DNA of 17,785 nt from JAHELQ01 sp965603365 (GTDB lineage: Bacteria; Acidobacteriota; Aminicenantia; UBA2199), in assembly GCA_965603365.1 (NCBI GenBank), contig CBFDCR010000097.1, positions 1-17,785 on the forward strand. Reading direction: 5' to 3'. Under the pieces are notes generated by a model. It saw nothing but the letters and a program-made list of their open reading frames with translations, was not told where the DNA came from and searched no databases. Shown one piece after another: positions 1-8,222 of this stretch (its first letter is position 1; every line of letters starts with the position of its first letter). Both the position numbers and the translations under genes were made by a program.

Positions 1-63
1 ATCCATCAAATGGGCTGGTTGGTATTGGTTTTTTATGTGGGGCTAATTTTTGTCGTTTGTGTT

Positions 64-85
64 GGGGGCGCAGATCTGCGCCCCC
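64..85. repeat. 22-bp perfect palindrome (GC-rich intergenic repeat)
   Basis: Five G, then CGCAGA and its exact reverse complement TCTGCG, then five C: every base pairs across the centre. No T-run follows on either strand, so it does not look like an intrinsic terminator. It lies in the roughly 177-base gene-free left end, where I see nothing else. It resembles GC-rich palindromic intergenic repeats of the REP/ERIC kind; this is inference from shape only. Confidence 0.6.
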
Positions 86-177
86 TACCGCCGTTCAATC
101 GGGACACATGGGGTTCCGAAAATGAACAGAGTGGTAGTGCTAAACAGGCAAAACTCCGGTTGTCAGGATGTTAAGGC

Positions 178-378
178 TTACCAGTCGGTTACATCCGGTG
201 CCATAATGTTGACCTGAGCGGTGTTTTTACCTTCAGGATTGAGGTTGCAATCGCAATCACAAGAACATTGTTCCGGCCCATCGCCGGCCAATACCTTGCC
301 GATCTCCAATTTTTTGAGCTCTTTTTGGTGTAAACCGATTAAACTCAACTGTTTGGATAACCCTTTCCTTTTATACAT
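178..378 (-). CDS. Cys-rich RiPP-like precursor peptide with CxCxCxC core
   Basis: Small 66-residue peptide. The first ~33 residues form a basic, Leu/Lys-rich leader (LSLIGLHQKELKKLEIGK) ending at an Ala-Gly that could be a processing site. Then comes an acidic core with Cys 38, 40, 42 and 44 spaced CxCxCxC, followed by a Cys-free tail rich in N, P and D. The leader resembles the LSKKELKKIKGG leaders of bacteriocin/RiPP precursors but lacks the second Gly. Start chosen at ATG 378: an AGGGGG Shine-Dalgarno lies 7 nt upstream, and a TTGAAA-N16-TATAAT promoter a further ~40 nt upstream. The neighbour mpl ends 128 bp upstream, so this is probably an independent transcript. No modification enzyme is in the window. 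It could also be a small metal-binding or other Cys-rich protein; function is not established. Confidence 0.65.
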   Translation of the reverse strand: MYKRKGLSKQLSLIGLHQKELKKLEIGKVLAGDGPEQCSCDCDCNLNPEGKNTAQVNIMAPDVTDW

Positions 379-420
379 CTTTATCCCCCTTAAAAATTTT
401 TAACTAACTCTTATGGATCA

Positions 421-448
421 ATTATAATATAAAAAATAAAATTTTCAA
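421..448 (-). promoter_or_regulatory. Sigma70-type promoter of the Cys-rich peptide gene
   Basis: Read on the minus strand: TTGAAA (448-443), 16-nt spacer, TATAAT (426-421). The expected start is near 414, giving a ~36-nt leader that contains the AGGGGG ribosome site. The surrounding 379-506 spacer is very AT-rich, so chance matches are easier here; the correct spacing and position support it. Confidence 0.55.
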
Positions 449-506
449 CTACCTTTCACATTTTTATTATAAAACAAACATTATTTTAAACACCCCTATC
501 CCGAAG

Positions 507-1889
507 CTATCTTAGATTCCTTAAAAACTCCGGTATATCGCCGAAACTGCCGTTGGAGATGACGAGGATGACAGTGGGGGTATTGAAATCAAGGGAGAGG
601 AGATACTCTTTTATTTTATTATAATCGTCAAAAATCAGCCCCCCGATGCCGGACTCGAGCAGTTCATCCTTTACCCGGGACAGATCGAGCCGCTCATTCT
701 CCGGGATCTTCTCCTTTTCAAAGACATCTTTCATGACGACCTCATGGGACGGCGAAAAACTCTTACTCAACCGGTCCTGGAAGAAATTCCGGCGCAGACT
801 CCAACTCCGGGGCTCAAACAGGCTGATGATTTTCCTGTCCGGGAAGATTTCCCGGACACTCTCCAGTATACCGCGGATGGAGGTGGGGTGGTGGGCAAAA
901 TCCTCCAGGATCAGGGTGTTTTGAATCCGGTTGATGGGGTTCAATCTTCGTTCCACCCCCTTGAATGTGGCCACCGCCTCCTGGATGACCGGGTCCGCTA
1001 TACCCAGATGTATCCCCAGCACAATGCCGGCAGTTAGGTTCCATATATTATACCGGCCCAGCAAGGGGGTCCGGCATTGCAGATTCAGAGAATTATTTTC
1101 TATGGTAAAGTGGTAAAATCCCTGACGAAACTTTATATTTTTTATGTGCACATCACAATCGCCTGAACCGTAGGCAACCAGCGGGGTAAAAGATTTTGTC
1201 ACCACCTGGCGGTTCATGGGAAAATCGCCGTTGCTAACGATCAGACCGTCCGAGGGAACCTGGTTGACCAGATTGGTAAAACTCTTGATATAAAGAGACT
1301 CGAGGGGGAAAAAATCCAGGTGATCGTATTCACAGGCGGTCAGGATCAAATAGTAGGGATGATATTTTAAAAACTTCGACGACCGGTCAAAAAACGACGT
1401 CTCATACTCATCCCCCTCGATCACGAAGTAATCCCCCTGCCCTATGGCGTAATTGGCGTCGAAGTTCAAGGGCTTGCCGCCGATAAAAAAACCGGGACTT
1501 AAACCGGCGCAGGTCAGCAAATGGGCCACAAACGATGCAATGGTGGTCTTGCCGTGGGTACCGGCCACCACCACCGATTTCCTGCCCTTGACAAAAAAGC
1601 GGTAGAGGGCTTCGGGCATAGAATAATACGCCAGCCCCTTATTTAGAATGAATTCTGCCTCCGGGTTGCCCCTGGAGATAACATTTCCCACCACACAACA
1701 ATCGATGTCCGCCGGAATATTACGGGCATCGTAACCCTGGAATATACGGGCATTCATTCCCTCCAGGATACCGTCCACCGGCGGATAAAAATGGACATCG
1801 GAACCGTAAACCTCATCACCCCTCCGGCTGAACAGCCCGGCTAAGGCACTCATGCCGGTGCCGGCAATGCCGCTTAAAAATACCTTCAT
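507..1889 (-). CDS. mpl: UDP-N-acetylmuramate:L-alanyl-gamma-D-glutamyl-meso-diaminopimelate ligase
   Basis: Mur-ligase family enzyme of murein recycling. It joins the recovered tripeptide L-Ala-D-Glu-mDap to UDP-MurNAc using ATP in the cytoplasm. The 460 residues match the family length. Visible are the N-terminal nucleotide-sugar fold (SGIAGTGMSALAG), the Mpl-type segment GNVISRGNPEAE (69-79), the P-loop GTHGKTT (110-116), GDEYETSFFD (159-168), EYDHLDFF (187-194), EDFAHHPT (329-336) and LFEPRS (357-362). The YPP and RGNP motifs, and HLDFF in place of the MurC pattern, favour Mpl over MurC. ATG start has a GGTGAG ribosome site. It is the last gene of a minus-strand operon, 15 nt after the histidine kinase. 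Family assignment is firm; substrate is by homology. Confidence 0.9.
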   Translation of the reverse strand: MKVFLSGIAGTGMSALAGLFSRRGDEVYGSDVHFYPPVDGILEGMNARIFQGYDARNIPADIDCCVVGNVISRGNPEAEFILNKGLAYYSMPEALYRFFVKGRKSVVVAGTHGKTTIASFVAHLLTCAGLSPGFFIGGKPLNFDANYAIGQGDYFVIEGDEYETSFFDRSSKFLKYHPYYLILTACEYDHLDFFPLESLYIKSFTNLVNQVPSDGLIVSNGDFPMNRQVVTKSFTPLVAYGSGDCDVHIKNIKFRQGFYHFTIENNSLNLQCRTPLLGRYNIWNLTAGIVLGIHLGIADPVIQEAVATFKGVERRLNPINRIQNTLILEDFAHHPTSIRGILESVREIFPDRKIISLFEPRSWSLRRNFFQDRLSKSFSPSHEVVMKDVFEKEKIPENERLDLSRVKDELLESGIGGLIFDDYNKIKEYLLSLDFNTPTVILVISNGSFGDIPEFLRNLR

Positions 1890-1904
1890 GACTGTCTCAC
1901 CCGC

Positions 1905-4900
1905 TCAAACCTTGAGAACATCCCGGGGCAAATTTATGGTTACGGTGGTGCCTCTGCCCCTGGCCGATTCAAATGTTATCTTTCCCCGGTGCAGATCCAC
2001 AATCCGTTTAATGATAAACATGCCGATGCCGATACCGGTCTCCTTGGTAGAGTAGTCCTCTTCAAATATCAGGCGAATCTCTTCATCGTCCATGCCAATC
2101 CCGTTATCGATAAATTGCATGGTAATGTGATCCGCCGACTCCCTTAAAATGATTTGAATCTGTCCGGGGCCGTCGCCAATGGCCTCGATGGAATTCAACA
2201 GGATATTTTTCACCACCTGTTTGATCTTGACCTGATCCAACCTGACGTTCAAATGGTCGATCCGGCAGTCGATCACAAATTCGATAGTGGTGTAGATCTG
2301 TTTAAAATGCAAGACCTCTTCCCGCAGCAGACCCACGATGTCGAATTCCACCCCGTCGATTTCCTCCAGCCGGGAGAGATCCAGGAAGCCGTAGGAGACC
2401 TTCTTTAAATGTTCCGTTTCATCGATAATAAATTGTACCGCCTTGCGAATGGTCTCTTCATAATTTTCTCTCTTATCCACCATGGAACGCTGAATCTGTT
2501 CGGCGGACAATTTGATCGGGGTGAGCGGGTTTTTGACCTCGTGGGCCACCCGGCGCCCCAGGTTGACCAGCGTCTTCATGCGAGAGATCTCAGATACATT
2601 CTTCCTCTGTTCCCTGATTCCCTCCACCATGGAATTAAAACCCAGATACAGGCTTTTTAACTCCTCCTCGCTGGGAATGCGTTCCAGGTTCGATAAATTT
2701 CCCGTCTTGACTTCCGCCATCTTCTGATTCAAGGTATTGATGGGAGAGAGGATCTTGTTCCTGAAGAAAAAGGCGGCCGAAAATCCGCTGATCACCATCA
2801 CAAAGAACAGGGTGATGATGAAATCGGCATAGCTCTCCCGGCCGGAAATGAAATCCCCGCCTTTATACACAAAATCGATATTAAATATGTAATCGTCAAT
2901 CTTAAAATACAACTGGAAAGATTGCCGATCCTCTTCCAGCTCAAATTTCTGGTTTCTCTCCTCCAGCAGGTTTAAGATATTGGAGTGCAAATATCCCGGT
3001 ATCCTCGACTCGATGATCCATTTGTAGTTGGACGTAAAAAGCAGGATCCCCCGCTGGTACACGCTGACATCTTGCTCAATCATCCGGGAGAGGAAAAACA
3101 ACTGGTTCTGGCCGAATTCGCCCTCTTCCTTGATCACATTGTTGACAATATTTTGGGCGGCCCGGCCCCGCTCAAATACCAGCTTCCGCAGATACCGCCG
3201 GGAAGTCTCACTGTTAAAATTTAAGGAGAATATGGAAAAAACAACCGCAGTCAGCAGGGAGATCAGGATCAAAATGGTAAAGACCCGGATGGAAAAGGAA
3301 TAATAGAAGGACCGCCATTCCACCCGTTTGAGCTCTTTAAAATAAAACAGGACAAAAAAGAGCAGCAAAAACAGGAAGATCTTAATCACTTCGGAAAAAT
3401 TCTTGACCATGGTCTTTTCCGGGTAAAAGATGACAATATAATTGACATCTTCACGAAAAATAAAACCCTTGAAATTGAGATCCATGTATTTAAAATCGAG
3501 CCACCGGTTATCAGACTTCAGCATACCGGTGATATTCTTCAGATTGATATTGGCGGGATTTTCCAGGATCTTGTTCTCTTTATTGAGTTTCAAATAGCTC
3601 AAGTCCAATCGATCAATCCGTTTATTGATGGTAAAGATATTAATATTGTCCCTGTCTTTTAAGATCAACTCCGGGGAGTTCTGGACCTGGATGATGATAT
3701 AGCCCAGGAGTTGGGTTTTATCGAATACGGCAATCGAGGCAATGGCCAGGGAAATTTCTTTTCCGTATAAAAAGGCCTCTGTCTCCTCGATCGTCCAGAA
3801 GGGAAAGAAATCCCTCTTCTTCACGTCAATATAGGGAATTTGATCGGCAAACCGGCTGATGACCTTTTTATCCCGGGAAATCACAAAGATGCCGGAGGCG
3901 GCATTCTCTTTCGAGGCCAGGCTGTTGCGCCATATCTTTTCCAGTTTGCCGGCCGAATCGGCAGAAAAAAACTCTTTAAAATCATCGCTGGTGGAATTGA
4001 TTTCGTGGACGATTTCCCGGGCGATCAATTTGGCATAATTCTTCTGGTTTAAAAATATATTCTTTAAATTGTTTTGAATAAATTCCTGCTTGCTTCCCGC
4101 TGAAATACCGGCTATAAATAGAAATATCGAAAGCGCCGCTAAAAAAAGCGCGCCCAGCCTGACCACAAAACCTTTTCTAAAAAACAGCAGGATAAAAAGA
4201 AGCAGCGATAGGATAATAAAATTGTGATAATACCGGCCAAAGGCGTATAGAAAAATGAGGAAAAATAGAAATTGGCCGAGAACAAATTTCAGGACAGCGG
4301 AGAGACTCTTTTCCATCCGAATCCGCCGTATAAACCAGTGGGGCAGCAGATGAAACAAACATAAAACAGTGACCAGTCCCAGGTAGACCCAATGAAAATT
4401 AAATTCGGAGTAGAAAAAATTGACGGACATTAAGACTTTTTCGATGAGATAGACAACCGGGAAGAGGAGAGCGTTAAACAAGACCAGACCCCAATTTTCG
4501 TTTCTGAACCTTCTTAAGGTGATGTACAAAATATAATTTAAAAAGGCGACCCCGATCAGTATCTCAAAAATGGAATCAAACCTGACGCCCAGGATGTTAA
4601 CAAACAGATCCCGTTCACTGTAAGACTTTACGATGGAGAATAACAGGAGGAAGGCCGCGGAAAACGAGGCCGCGGAAAAAATCTTCTCCGGCAGGGATTT
4701 GCCTGTCATCAAAATCCCCCCCAGTAGAAAGAGAATCCCTATTACAATCAGGAATACCCACAGGTTCCGCCTTTTTTTAAAATAATTTTCCACCCCCTGT
4801 TGAGAAAATTTCAGATATAACAACAACTGCTCATTGGATTGATCTAAGACATGCTGATAAAAAAACATATCTTTCCGGCCGTCGTACTCGAATTTTTCCA

Positions 4901-5423
4901 CATTCGTGGGCAGGGCACTCTCCACCAGCCTCAATTCTGCGAAGGACTGGGGAAACTTCAGCTTTCTCAAAATAAAGTTGTGTCTTATATCCAGGAAGTA
5001 ATTGAGATAAAAAACATGTTCCGCCAGCTTATGCAGAAAGTAGACACGGTGATTCTTCTCCAAAAAAACCCAGTTCCCCACCGGCAGGGGTTTGAGCTTC
5101 ACGTAATAGATCTCGCCGTAATAGCGTTCCACCACCCCATTCTTCTCTAAGACCAGGGATTCGCCCGGGTCCAATTGGGCATGAGCGAGGCTGCCGGATT
5201 TAAAAGATTCATATACAACCTCGGCCCTCTCTCGATACCGGCGAATTTTATCTCCCAGGGTTCTCTCAATTTTTTTGACATCTCTCTCCAAATTCCGATA
5301 AATGTTATCTCTTCTTTTGAGCGGATCGGCGCGAAAAAGCTGCCCGCCTATGAGCCACAAAAAAACAATGGTCAGGACGACCAGGATTATAACTTTAATC
5401 CTTTTAGATAATATAGTTTCCAT
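1905..5423 (-). CDS. Large multi-pass NtrY-like sensor histidine kinase
   Basis: 1172-residue membrane sensor kinase. Hydrophobic segments lie at about 11-29, 221-239, 248-265, 285-303, 312-331, 345-361, 379-396, 401-416, 423-442, 680-695, 714-733 and 867-887, leaving three probable extracytoplasmic loops (~30-220, ~443-679, ~734-866). Then come a HAMP-type linker (~888-940), a HisKA box with phospho-acceptor His961 in RRVAHEVKNPLTPIKL, and a HATPase domain with N-box NILLNS (~1073), DNGIGMD (~1106) and GIGIGMFI (~1130). The kinase core is NtrY-like, but NtrY proteins are usually ~700-800 residues, so the sensor part is unusually large. ATG start overlaps the upstream gene by 37 nt with only AGGA touching the ATG, suggesting translational coupling. 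No response regulator lies in the window. Signal sensed is unknown; operon context with mpl hints at the envelope. Confidence 0.9.
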   Translation of the reverse strand: METILSKRIKVIILVVLTIVFLWLIGGQLFRADPLKRRDNIYRNLERDVKKIERTLGDKIRRYRERAEVVYESFKSGSLAHAQLDPGESLVLEKNGVVERYYGEIYYVKLKPLPVGNWVFLEKNHRVYFLHKLAEHVFYLNYFLDIRHNFILRKLKFPQSFAELRLVESALPTNVEKFEYDGRKDMFFYQHVLDQSNEQLLLYLKFSQQGVENYFKKRRNLWVFLIVIGILFLLGGILMTGKSLPEKIFSAASFSAAFLLLFSIVKSYSERDLFVNILGVRFDSIFEILIGVAFLNYILYITLRRFRNENWGLVLFNALLFPVVYLIEKVLMSVNFFYSEFNFHWVYLGLVTVLCLFHLLPHWFIRRIRMEKSLSAVLKFVLGQFLFFLIFLYAFGRYYHNFIILSLLLFILLFFRKGFVVRLGALFLAALSIFLFIAGISAGSKQEFIQNNLKNIFLNQKNYAKLIAREIVHEINSTSDDFKEFFSADSAGKLEKIWRNSLASKENAASGIFVISRDKKVISRFADQIPYIDVKKRDFFPFWTIEETEAFLYGKEISLAIASIAVFDKTQLLGYIIIQVQNSPELILKDRDNINIFTINKRIDRLDLSYLKLNKENKILENPANINLKNITGMLKSDNRWLDFKYMDLNFKGFIFREDVNYIVIFYPEKTMVKNFSEVIKIFLFLLLFFVLFYFKELKRVEWRSFYYSFSIRVFTILILISLLTAVVFSIFSLNFNSETSRRYLRKLVFERGRAAQNIVNNVIKEEGEFGQNQLFFLSRMIEQDVSVYQRGILLFTSNYKWIIESRIPGYLHSNILNLLEERNQKFELEEDRQSFQLYFKIDDYIFNIDFVYKGGDFISGRESYADFIITLFFVMVISGFSAAFFFRNKILSPINTLNQKMAEVKTGNLSNLERIPSEEELKSLYLGFNSMVEGIREQRKNVSEISRMKTLVNLGRRVAHEVKNPLTPIKLSAEQIQRSMVDKRENYEETIRKAVQFIIDETEHLKKVSYGFLDLSRLEEIDGVEFDIVGLLREEVLHFKQIYTTIEFVIDCRIDHLNVRLDQVKIKQVVKNILLNSIEAIGDGPGQIQIILRESADHITMQFIDNGIGMDDEEIRLIFEEDYSTKETGIGIGMFIIKRIVDLHRGKITFESARGRGTTVTINLPRDVLKV

Positions 5424-5776
5424 TCCTGATCACGGGTCATAAAAAAGATAAATTTATAATAAATAATCCGGCCGGACCGCCGGTGTTTTAATACCAGATT
5501 CAGAGACTGAACCGCGAAAGGATCCTGAATTTGCATGGAAGACCACTCTATTTTACCGATCTCATATTCGGAAAATTGGCCGGAAAATTCATAGATAAAT
5601 TTGTCCCGGGAAAAATAACCGTTCAAGAGAAAAGGCTCTTCAAAATTGACCGAAATCCTGTCGCTGCAGACCTGGCGGAAATTTGAGAAATCGCCGGTCT
5701 CAAAGGCAGTCTGAATGGGTTCCATCAACAAAAATGTCTTCAGGGCCAGCAGGGCAAAGAGGGCTATTTTCATCAT
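5387..5776 (-). CDS. Exported small protein, DUF4783/NTF2-like (tentative)
   Basis: 129 residues. A hydrophobic N-terminus (IALFALLALKTFLLM, ~4-18) looks like a signal peptide or anchor. The mature part has alternating strands and aromatic residues; the pattern TAFETGDFSNFRQVCSDRI, then FLLNGYFSRDKFIYEF, and a closing strand WKLYYLKGLKL resembles the small NTF2-like DUF4783 family. That similarity is recognised by eye, not tested. It starts 5 nt after apt with no clear ribosome site; a second ATG follows at once. Its end overlaps the histidine kinase by 37 nt, so the two are probably coupled. It may be a periplasmic partner of the kinase; this is inference. Confidence 0.7.
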   Translation of the reverse strand: MMKIALFALLALKTFLLMEPIQTAFETGDFSNFRQVCSDRISVNFEEPFLLNGYFSRDKFIYEFSGQFSEYEIGKIEWSSMQIQDPFAVQSLNLVLKHRRSGRIIYYKFIFFMTRDQEWKLYYLKGLKL

Positions 5777-5781
5777 TATTA

Positions 5782-6294
5782 CTAATAATGTAAATAACTG
5801 TGAATGTCGTAATTCTTTATCTTTTCACGGCCCTTCAAGAAGTCGAGCTCAATCAAAAATTCCATGCCCACAATCTCTCCCTTCAGCCGTTCCACCAGCC
5901 GGGCCACTGCCTGAGCCGTACCGCCGGTAGCCAGCAGGTCGTCCACGATCACCACCCGTTCGCCCGGGACAACGGCATCGGTGTGCATTTCCAGGGAATT
6001 GGTGCCGTATTCGAGGGTGTAATCCTCCCGGATGGCTTCGGCTGGCAGCTTGCCCGGTTTTCGGGCCGGCACAAAACCGCAGCCCAATCGGTAGGCCAGC
6101 AAACCGCCGAAAATAAAGCCCCGGGATTCGATGCCCACGATTTTCTGGATGTTTTGATCCACATATTTCTCCGCCATCTTCTCAGTCACATATTTGAAGG
6201 CATCTTTGTCCTTGATTAAGGTGGTGATATCCTTAAAAATGATTCCCTTCTGGGGGAAATCCGGTACATCCCTGATATACTTTTCTAATTCCAC
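5782..6294 (-). CDS. apt: Adenine phosphoribosyltransferase
   Basis: 170 residues, the usual length. It converts adenine and PRPP to AMP and pyrophosphate in cytosolic purine salvage. Seen: the Apt N-terminus IRDVPDFPQKGIIFKDIT (7-24), the ESRGFIFGG segment (56-64), the ARKPGKLP loop (77-84) and the PRPP-binding VVIVDDLLATGGTA (114-127). The start is GTG at 6294, chosen because a strong AGGAGG lies 4 nt upstream and residue 1 fits the family. It is the first gene of the apt/129-aa/kinase/mpl run. sat ends 87 nt upstream on the same strand, with no clear terminator seen between, so read-through from the sat promoter is possible. Confidence 0.95.
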   Translation of the reverse strand: MELEKYIRDVPDFPQKGIIFKDITTLIKDKDAFKYVTEKMAEKYVDQNIQKIVGIESRGFIFGGLLAYRLGCGFVPARKPGKLPAEAIREDYTLEYGTNSLEMHTDAVVPGERVVIVDDLLATGGTAQAVARLVERLKGEIVGMEFLIELDFLKGREKIKNYDIHSYLHY

Positions 6295-6380
6295 TTGACC
6301 TCCTTTAATATTATATCATATTACATTTGCGTTTATTTTTGAAGAGATAAAAACAAAAATGTCGCTTACCGGGCAGTTTG

Positions 6381-7571
6381 TTATTTATTGAGAGAGCGGT
6401 AATATTGGCCCAGGATCTCGGCCACTTCCGGCCGGCTGAACTCTTCGGGCAGCGACTCGCCGTTGGAGAGCATCTCCCGGACTTTGGTGCCCGATAAAAA
6501 GACCCAATCCTCTTTGCTGTGATCCGGATGCTGTCCCATCATCACCACCTTGTTCAACTTCCGGGACCAGGCGGTGTGATCGGCCTTAAAGATCCGGATC
6601 TCAAGGGCGTTATCCGGAACCTGTTCGTCAAAGATCGTCTGGGCATCGAAGGGGCCATAAAAGCTGCCGCAGCCGGCATGGTCACGGCCCACGATCAAGT
6701 GGGTACAGCCGCAGTTCTGGCGAAATACGGCATGCAGCACCGCCTCCCTGGGCCCGGCATACAGCATGTCAAAGCCGTAGCCGGTAATCATCACCGTGTT
6801 GGCGGGGAAATAGAGTTCCACCATCTTGCGGATGGCGGCATCCCGCACGTCGGCGGGGATATCGCCCTGTTTGAGCTTGCCCAGCAGCATATGAATCAGG
6901 ATGCCGTCCGCACCCACCGCCTCTTTAGCCATGCGGCACAGCGCTTCGTGGGCCCGGTGCATGGGGTTGCGGGTCTGAAAAGCCACCACCTTTTGCCAGC
7001 CCCATTCGGCAATCTCCTGCCGGATCTGGTAGGCAGTGCGGAAGGTACCGGGAAAATCCGTCTCAAAATAGGAAAAATTCAACACCCGGATGGGCCCGGA
7101 CACCGCCGCATTGCCCTGGGCAAAAAAAGCGGCCAGACCCGGATGACTGCGGTCGTCGGTGCCGAATACCTGCCGGCCGATAAACTCCTTTTGCCCGGCA
7201 GACAGTTCCTCGATGGCGGTTACATCCTGAACCGCCAGCACCGGGTTGCCCTCTACATTGGGGTCCCGCAGCGCAATGCGGGATGCACCGGCTAAGGCAG
7301 CGGCATCATCTACCAGGTTTAAAATCGGAACGGGCCAGAACAGGCCATCTTCGGTATGCATCGACTCGGCCACCTTCAGGGCATCGGCCAGGTTCATAAA
7401 ACCTGCCAGGGGATTAAAGTAACCGCTGCCCAGCATCACCGCATTGGCCGCCGCGGCCGAACTGACTACCACAGGGGGCAGGCTTTCGGCCTCCTGTAAG
7501 AGGGAGCGGCGTTCCGCCTCATTCATCACAAACAGCGGATTCAACTCATCGGAACCATGGGGTTTGATCAT
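6381..7571 (-). CDS. sat: Sulfate adenylyltransferase (ATP sulfurylase)
   Basis: 396 residues, typical of the single-polypeptide Sat. It makes adenosine 5'-phosphosulfate and pyrophosphate from ATP and sulfate, or runs in reverse in sulfur oxidation. Seen: the HXGH-type nucleotide-binding motif in QTRNPMHRAHE (199-209), GRDHAG (295-300), the YFETDFPGTFRTA region (168-180) and LSGTKVREML near the C-terminus. There is no C-terminal APS-kinase domain and no cysD/N-type partner. ATG 7571 has GGAGG 7 nt upstream. No aprAB, dsr or cys genes are in the window, so assimilatory versus dissimilatory use cannot be decided. It has its own strong promoter with an operator-like palindrome. Confidence 0.95.
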   Translation of the reverse strand: MIKPHGSDELNPLFVMNEAERRSLLQEAESLPPVVVSSAAAANAVMLGSGYFNPLAGFMNLADALKVAESMHTEDGLFWPVPILNLVDDAAALAGASRIALRDPNVEGNPVLAVQDVTAIEELSAGQKEFIGRQVFGTDDRSHPGLAAFFAQGNAAVSGPIRVLNFSYFETDFPGTFRTAYQIRQEIAEWGWQKVVAFQTRNPMHRAHEALCRMAKEAVGADGILIHMLLGKLKQGDIPADVRDAAIRKMVELYFPANTVMITGYGFDMLYAGPREAVLHAVFRQNCGCTHLIVGRDHAGCGSFYGPFDAQTIFDEQVPDNALEIRIFKADHTAWSRKLNKVVMMGQHPDHSKEDWVFLSGTKVREMLSNGESLPEEFSRPEVAEILGQYYRSLNK

Positions 7572-7635
7572 AACATTGCCTCCTTAAAAATCTTTAGACT
7601 CTTCATTTTCGGTGTTAATGGAAGTTACAGTGATC

Positions 7636-7646
7636 GTTCCAGGAAC
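7636..7646. promoter_or_regulatory. Operator-like palindrome in the sat leader
   Basis: GTTCC-A-GGAAC, an 11-bp odd palindrome, lies about 6-16 nt downstream of the predicted sat transcription start. This is a position where a bound repressor would block transcription. No regulator gene is adjacent, and the motif may be chance. Confidence 0.3.
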
Positions 7647-7658
7647 TCGTTAAACAAG

Positions 7659-7686
7659 AGTATAAACCATACACCGCTCTTGTCAA
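7659..7686 (-). promoter_or_regulatory. Near-consensus sigma70 promoter of sat
   Basis: On the minus strand: TTGACA (7686-7681), 16-nt spacer, TATACT (7664-7659). The start is expected near 7652, giving an ~80-nt leader to the sat ATG. It is the strongest promoter match I found in the window. Confidence 0.75.
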
Positions 7687-7707
7687 CCCCCCCTGAAATC
7701 TTCTCTT

Positions 7708-8112
7708 TTACAGGATCTTGATAATCTGGGTGATGGCGATGGCTAAGGCGGGAATACCCACCAGGATGCCGATCATCCATTGGACTGCCGAAAACCGTTT
7801 ATCCATGGCTTCGAACCTAACATTCATCTCTCTCCGGAGTACCTCAAATCGCTCATCCACCGCCTCAAATCTGACATTCATCTCTCTCTGCAGTGCCTCA
7901 AATCGCTTATCTACCGCCTCAAATCTGATTTCCGACATCTGCCGCAGGGCCTTCAACTCCTCTTCCACCCTGATCACCCGTTCCATTAAGGCCAGTTCCT
8001 TGATCCTCACCTCATTCCGCTCAATATACTCTTCCAGGGCCCGGTTGAGGCGGCTCTCCACCACTTCTAAAACGTATTTTTCGATCTCCGGTCGGTTCAT
8101 CGCCGTCGCCAT
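7708..8112 (-). CDS. Tail-anchored coiled-coil protein with 18-residue repeats
   Basis: 134 residues, nearly all helical and highly charged. Three copies of an 18-residue unit follow one another (RFEAVDKRFEALQREMNV at 63-80, then 81-98, then a broken copy from 99). A C-terminal hydrophobic segment (~112-131, WMIGILVGIPALAIAITQII) comes last, so the coiled coil should be membrane-tethered. The ATG at 8112 is preferred because GGTGGAG lies 6 nt upstream; a GTG at 8124 would add four residues but has no ribosome site. The layout resembles small DUF1640-like coiled-coil membrane proteins, whose function is unclear. It ends 22 bp from the sat promoter. Confidence 0.7.
   Translation of the reverse strand: MATAMNRPEIEKYVLEVVESRLNRALEEYIERNEVRIKELALMERVIRVEEELKALRQMSEIRFEAVDKRFEALQREMNVRFEAVDERFEVLRREMNVRFEAMDKRFSAVQWMIGILVGIPALAIAITQIIKIL
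7786..7926 (-). repeat. 54-bp tandem coding repeat (2.6 copies)
   Basis: The 18-residue protein unit is mirrored in DNA: 7873-7926, 7819-7872 and a partial copy 7786-7818. Segments such as CATTCATCTCTCT recur nearly unchanged, showing recent duplication. Copy number could vary between strains. Confidence 0.7.
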
Positions 8113-8202
8113 TTTTTTCTCCACCCCAATAATAGTTTAAAACCTCCAAAAAGTCAACTTCTATAACCCCCACCTAAAATATTTAAAATTCCCCACCGGC
8201 AA

Positions 8203-8222
8203 GGGGACAGCCCAAATTTTTG
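8203..8222 (+). repeat. Left inverted repeat, GGGGACAG family
   Basis: Twenty bases beginning GGGGACAG and ending AAATTTTTG. It matches the reverse complement of 8710-8729 at 18 of 20 positions. It lies exactly where recognisable homology of the adjacent ATPase/nuclease relic begins. Confidence 0.6.

Noticed and set aside
10..174. 54-codon reading frame on the plus strand with a hydrophobic N-terminus
   Set aside because: No ribosome site, and its middle is only the translation of the 22-bp palindrome; most likely chance.
6310..6315. TATAAT box on the minus strand just upstream of apt
   Set aside because: Transcription from it would begin inside the apt ribosome site, and no -35 lies at the right distance.
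6519..7295. Long 258-codon frame opposite sat
   Set aside because: It is the antisense shadow of a certain gene, with His/Gly-rich composition and no family features.
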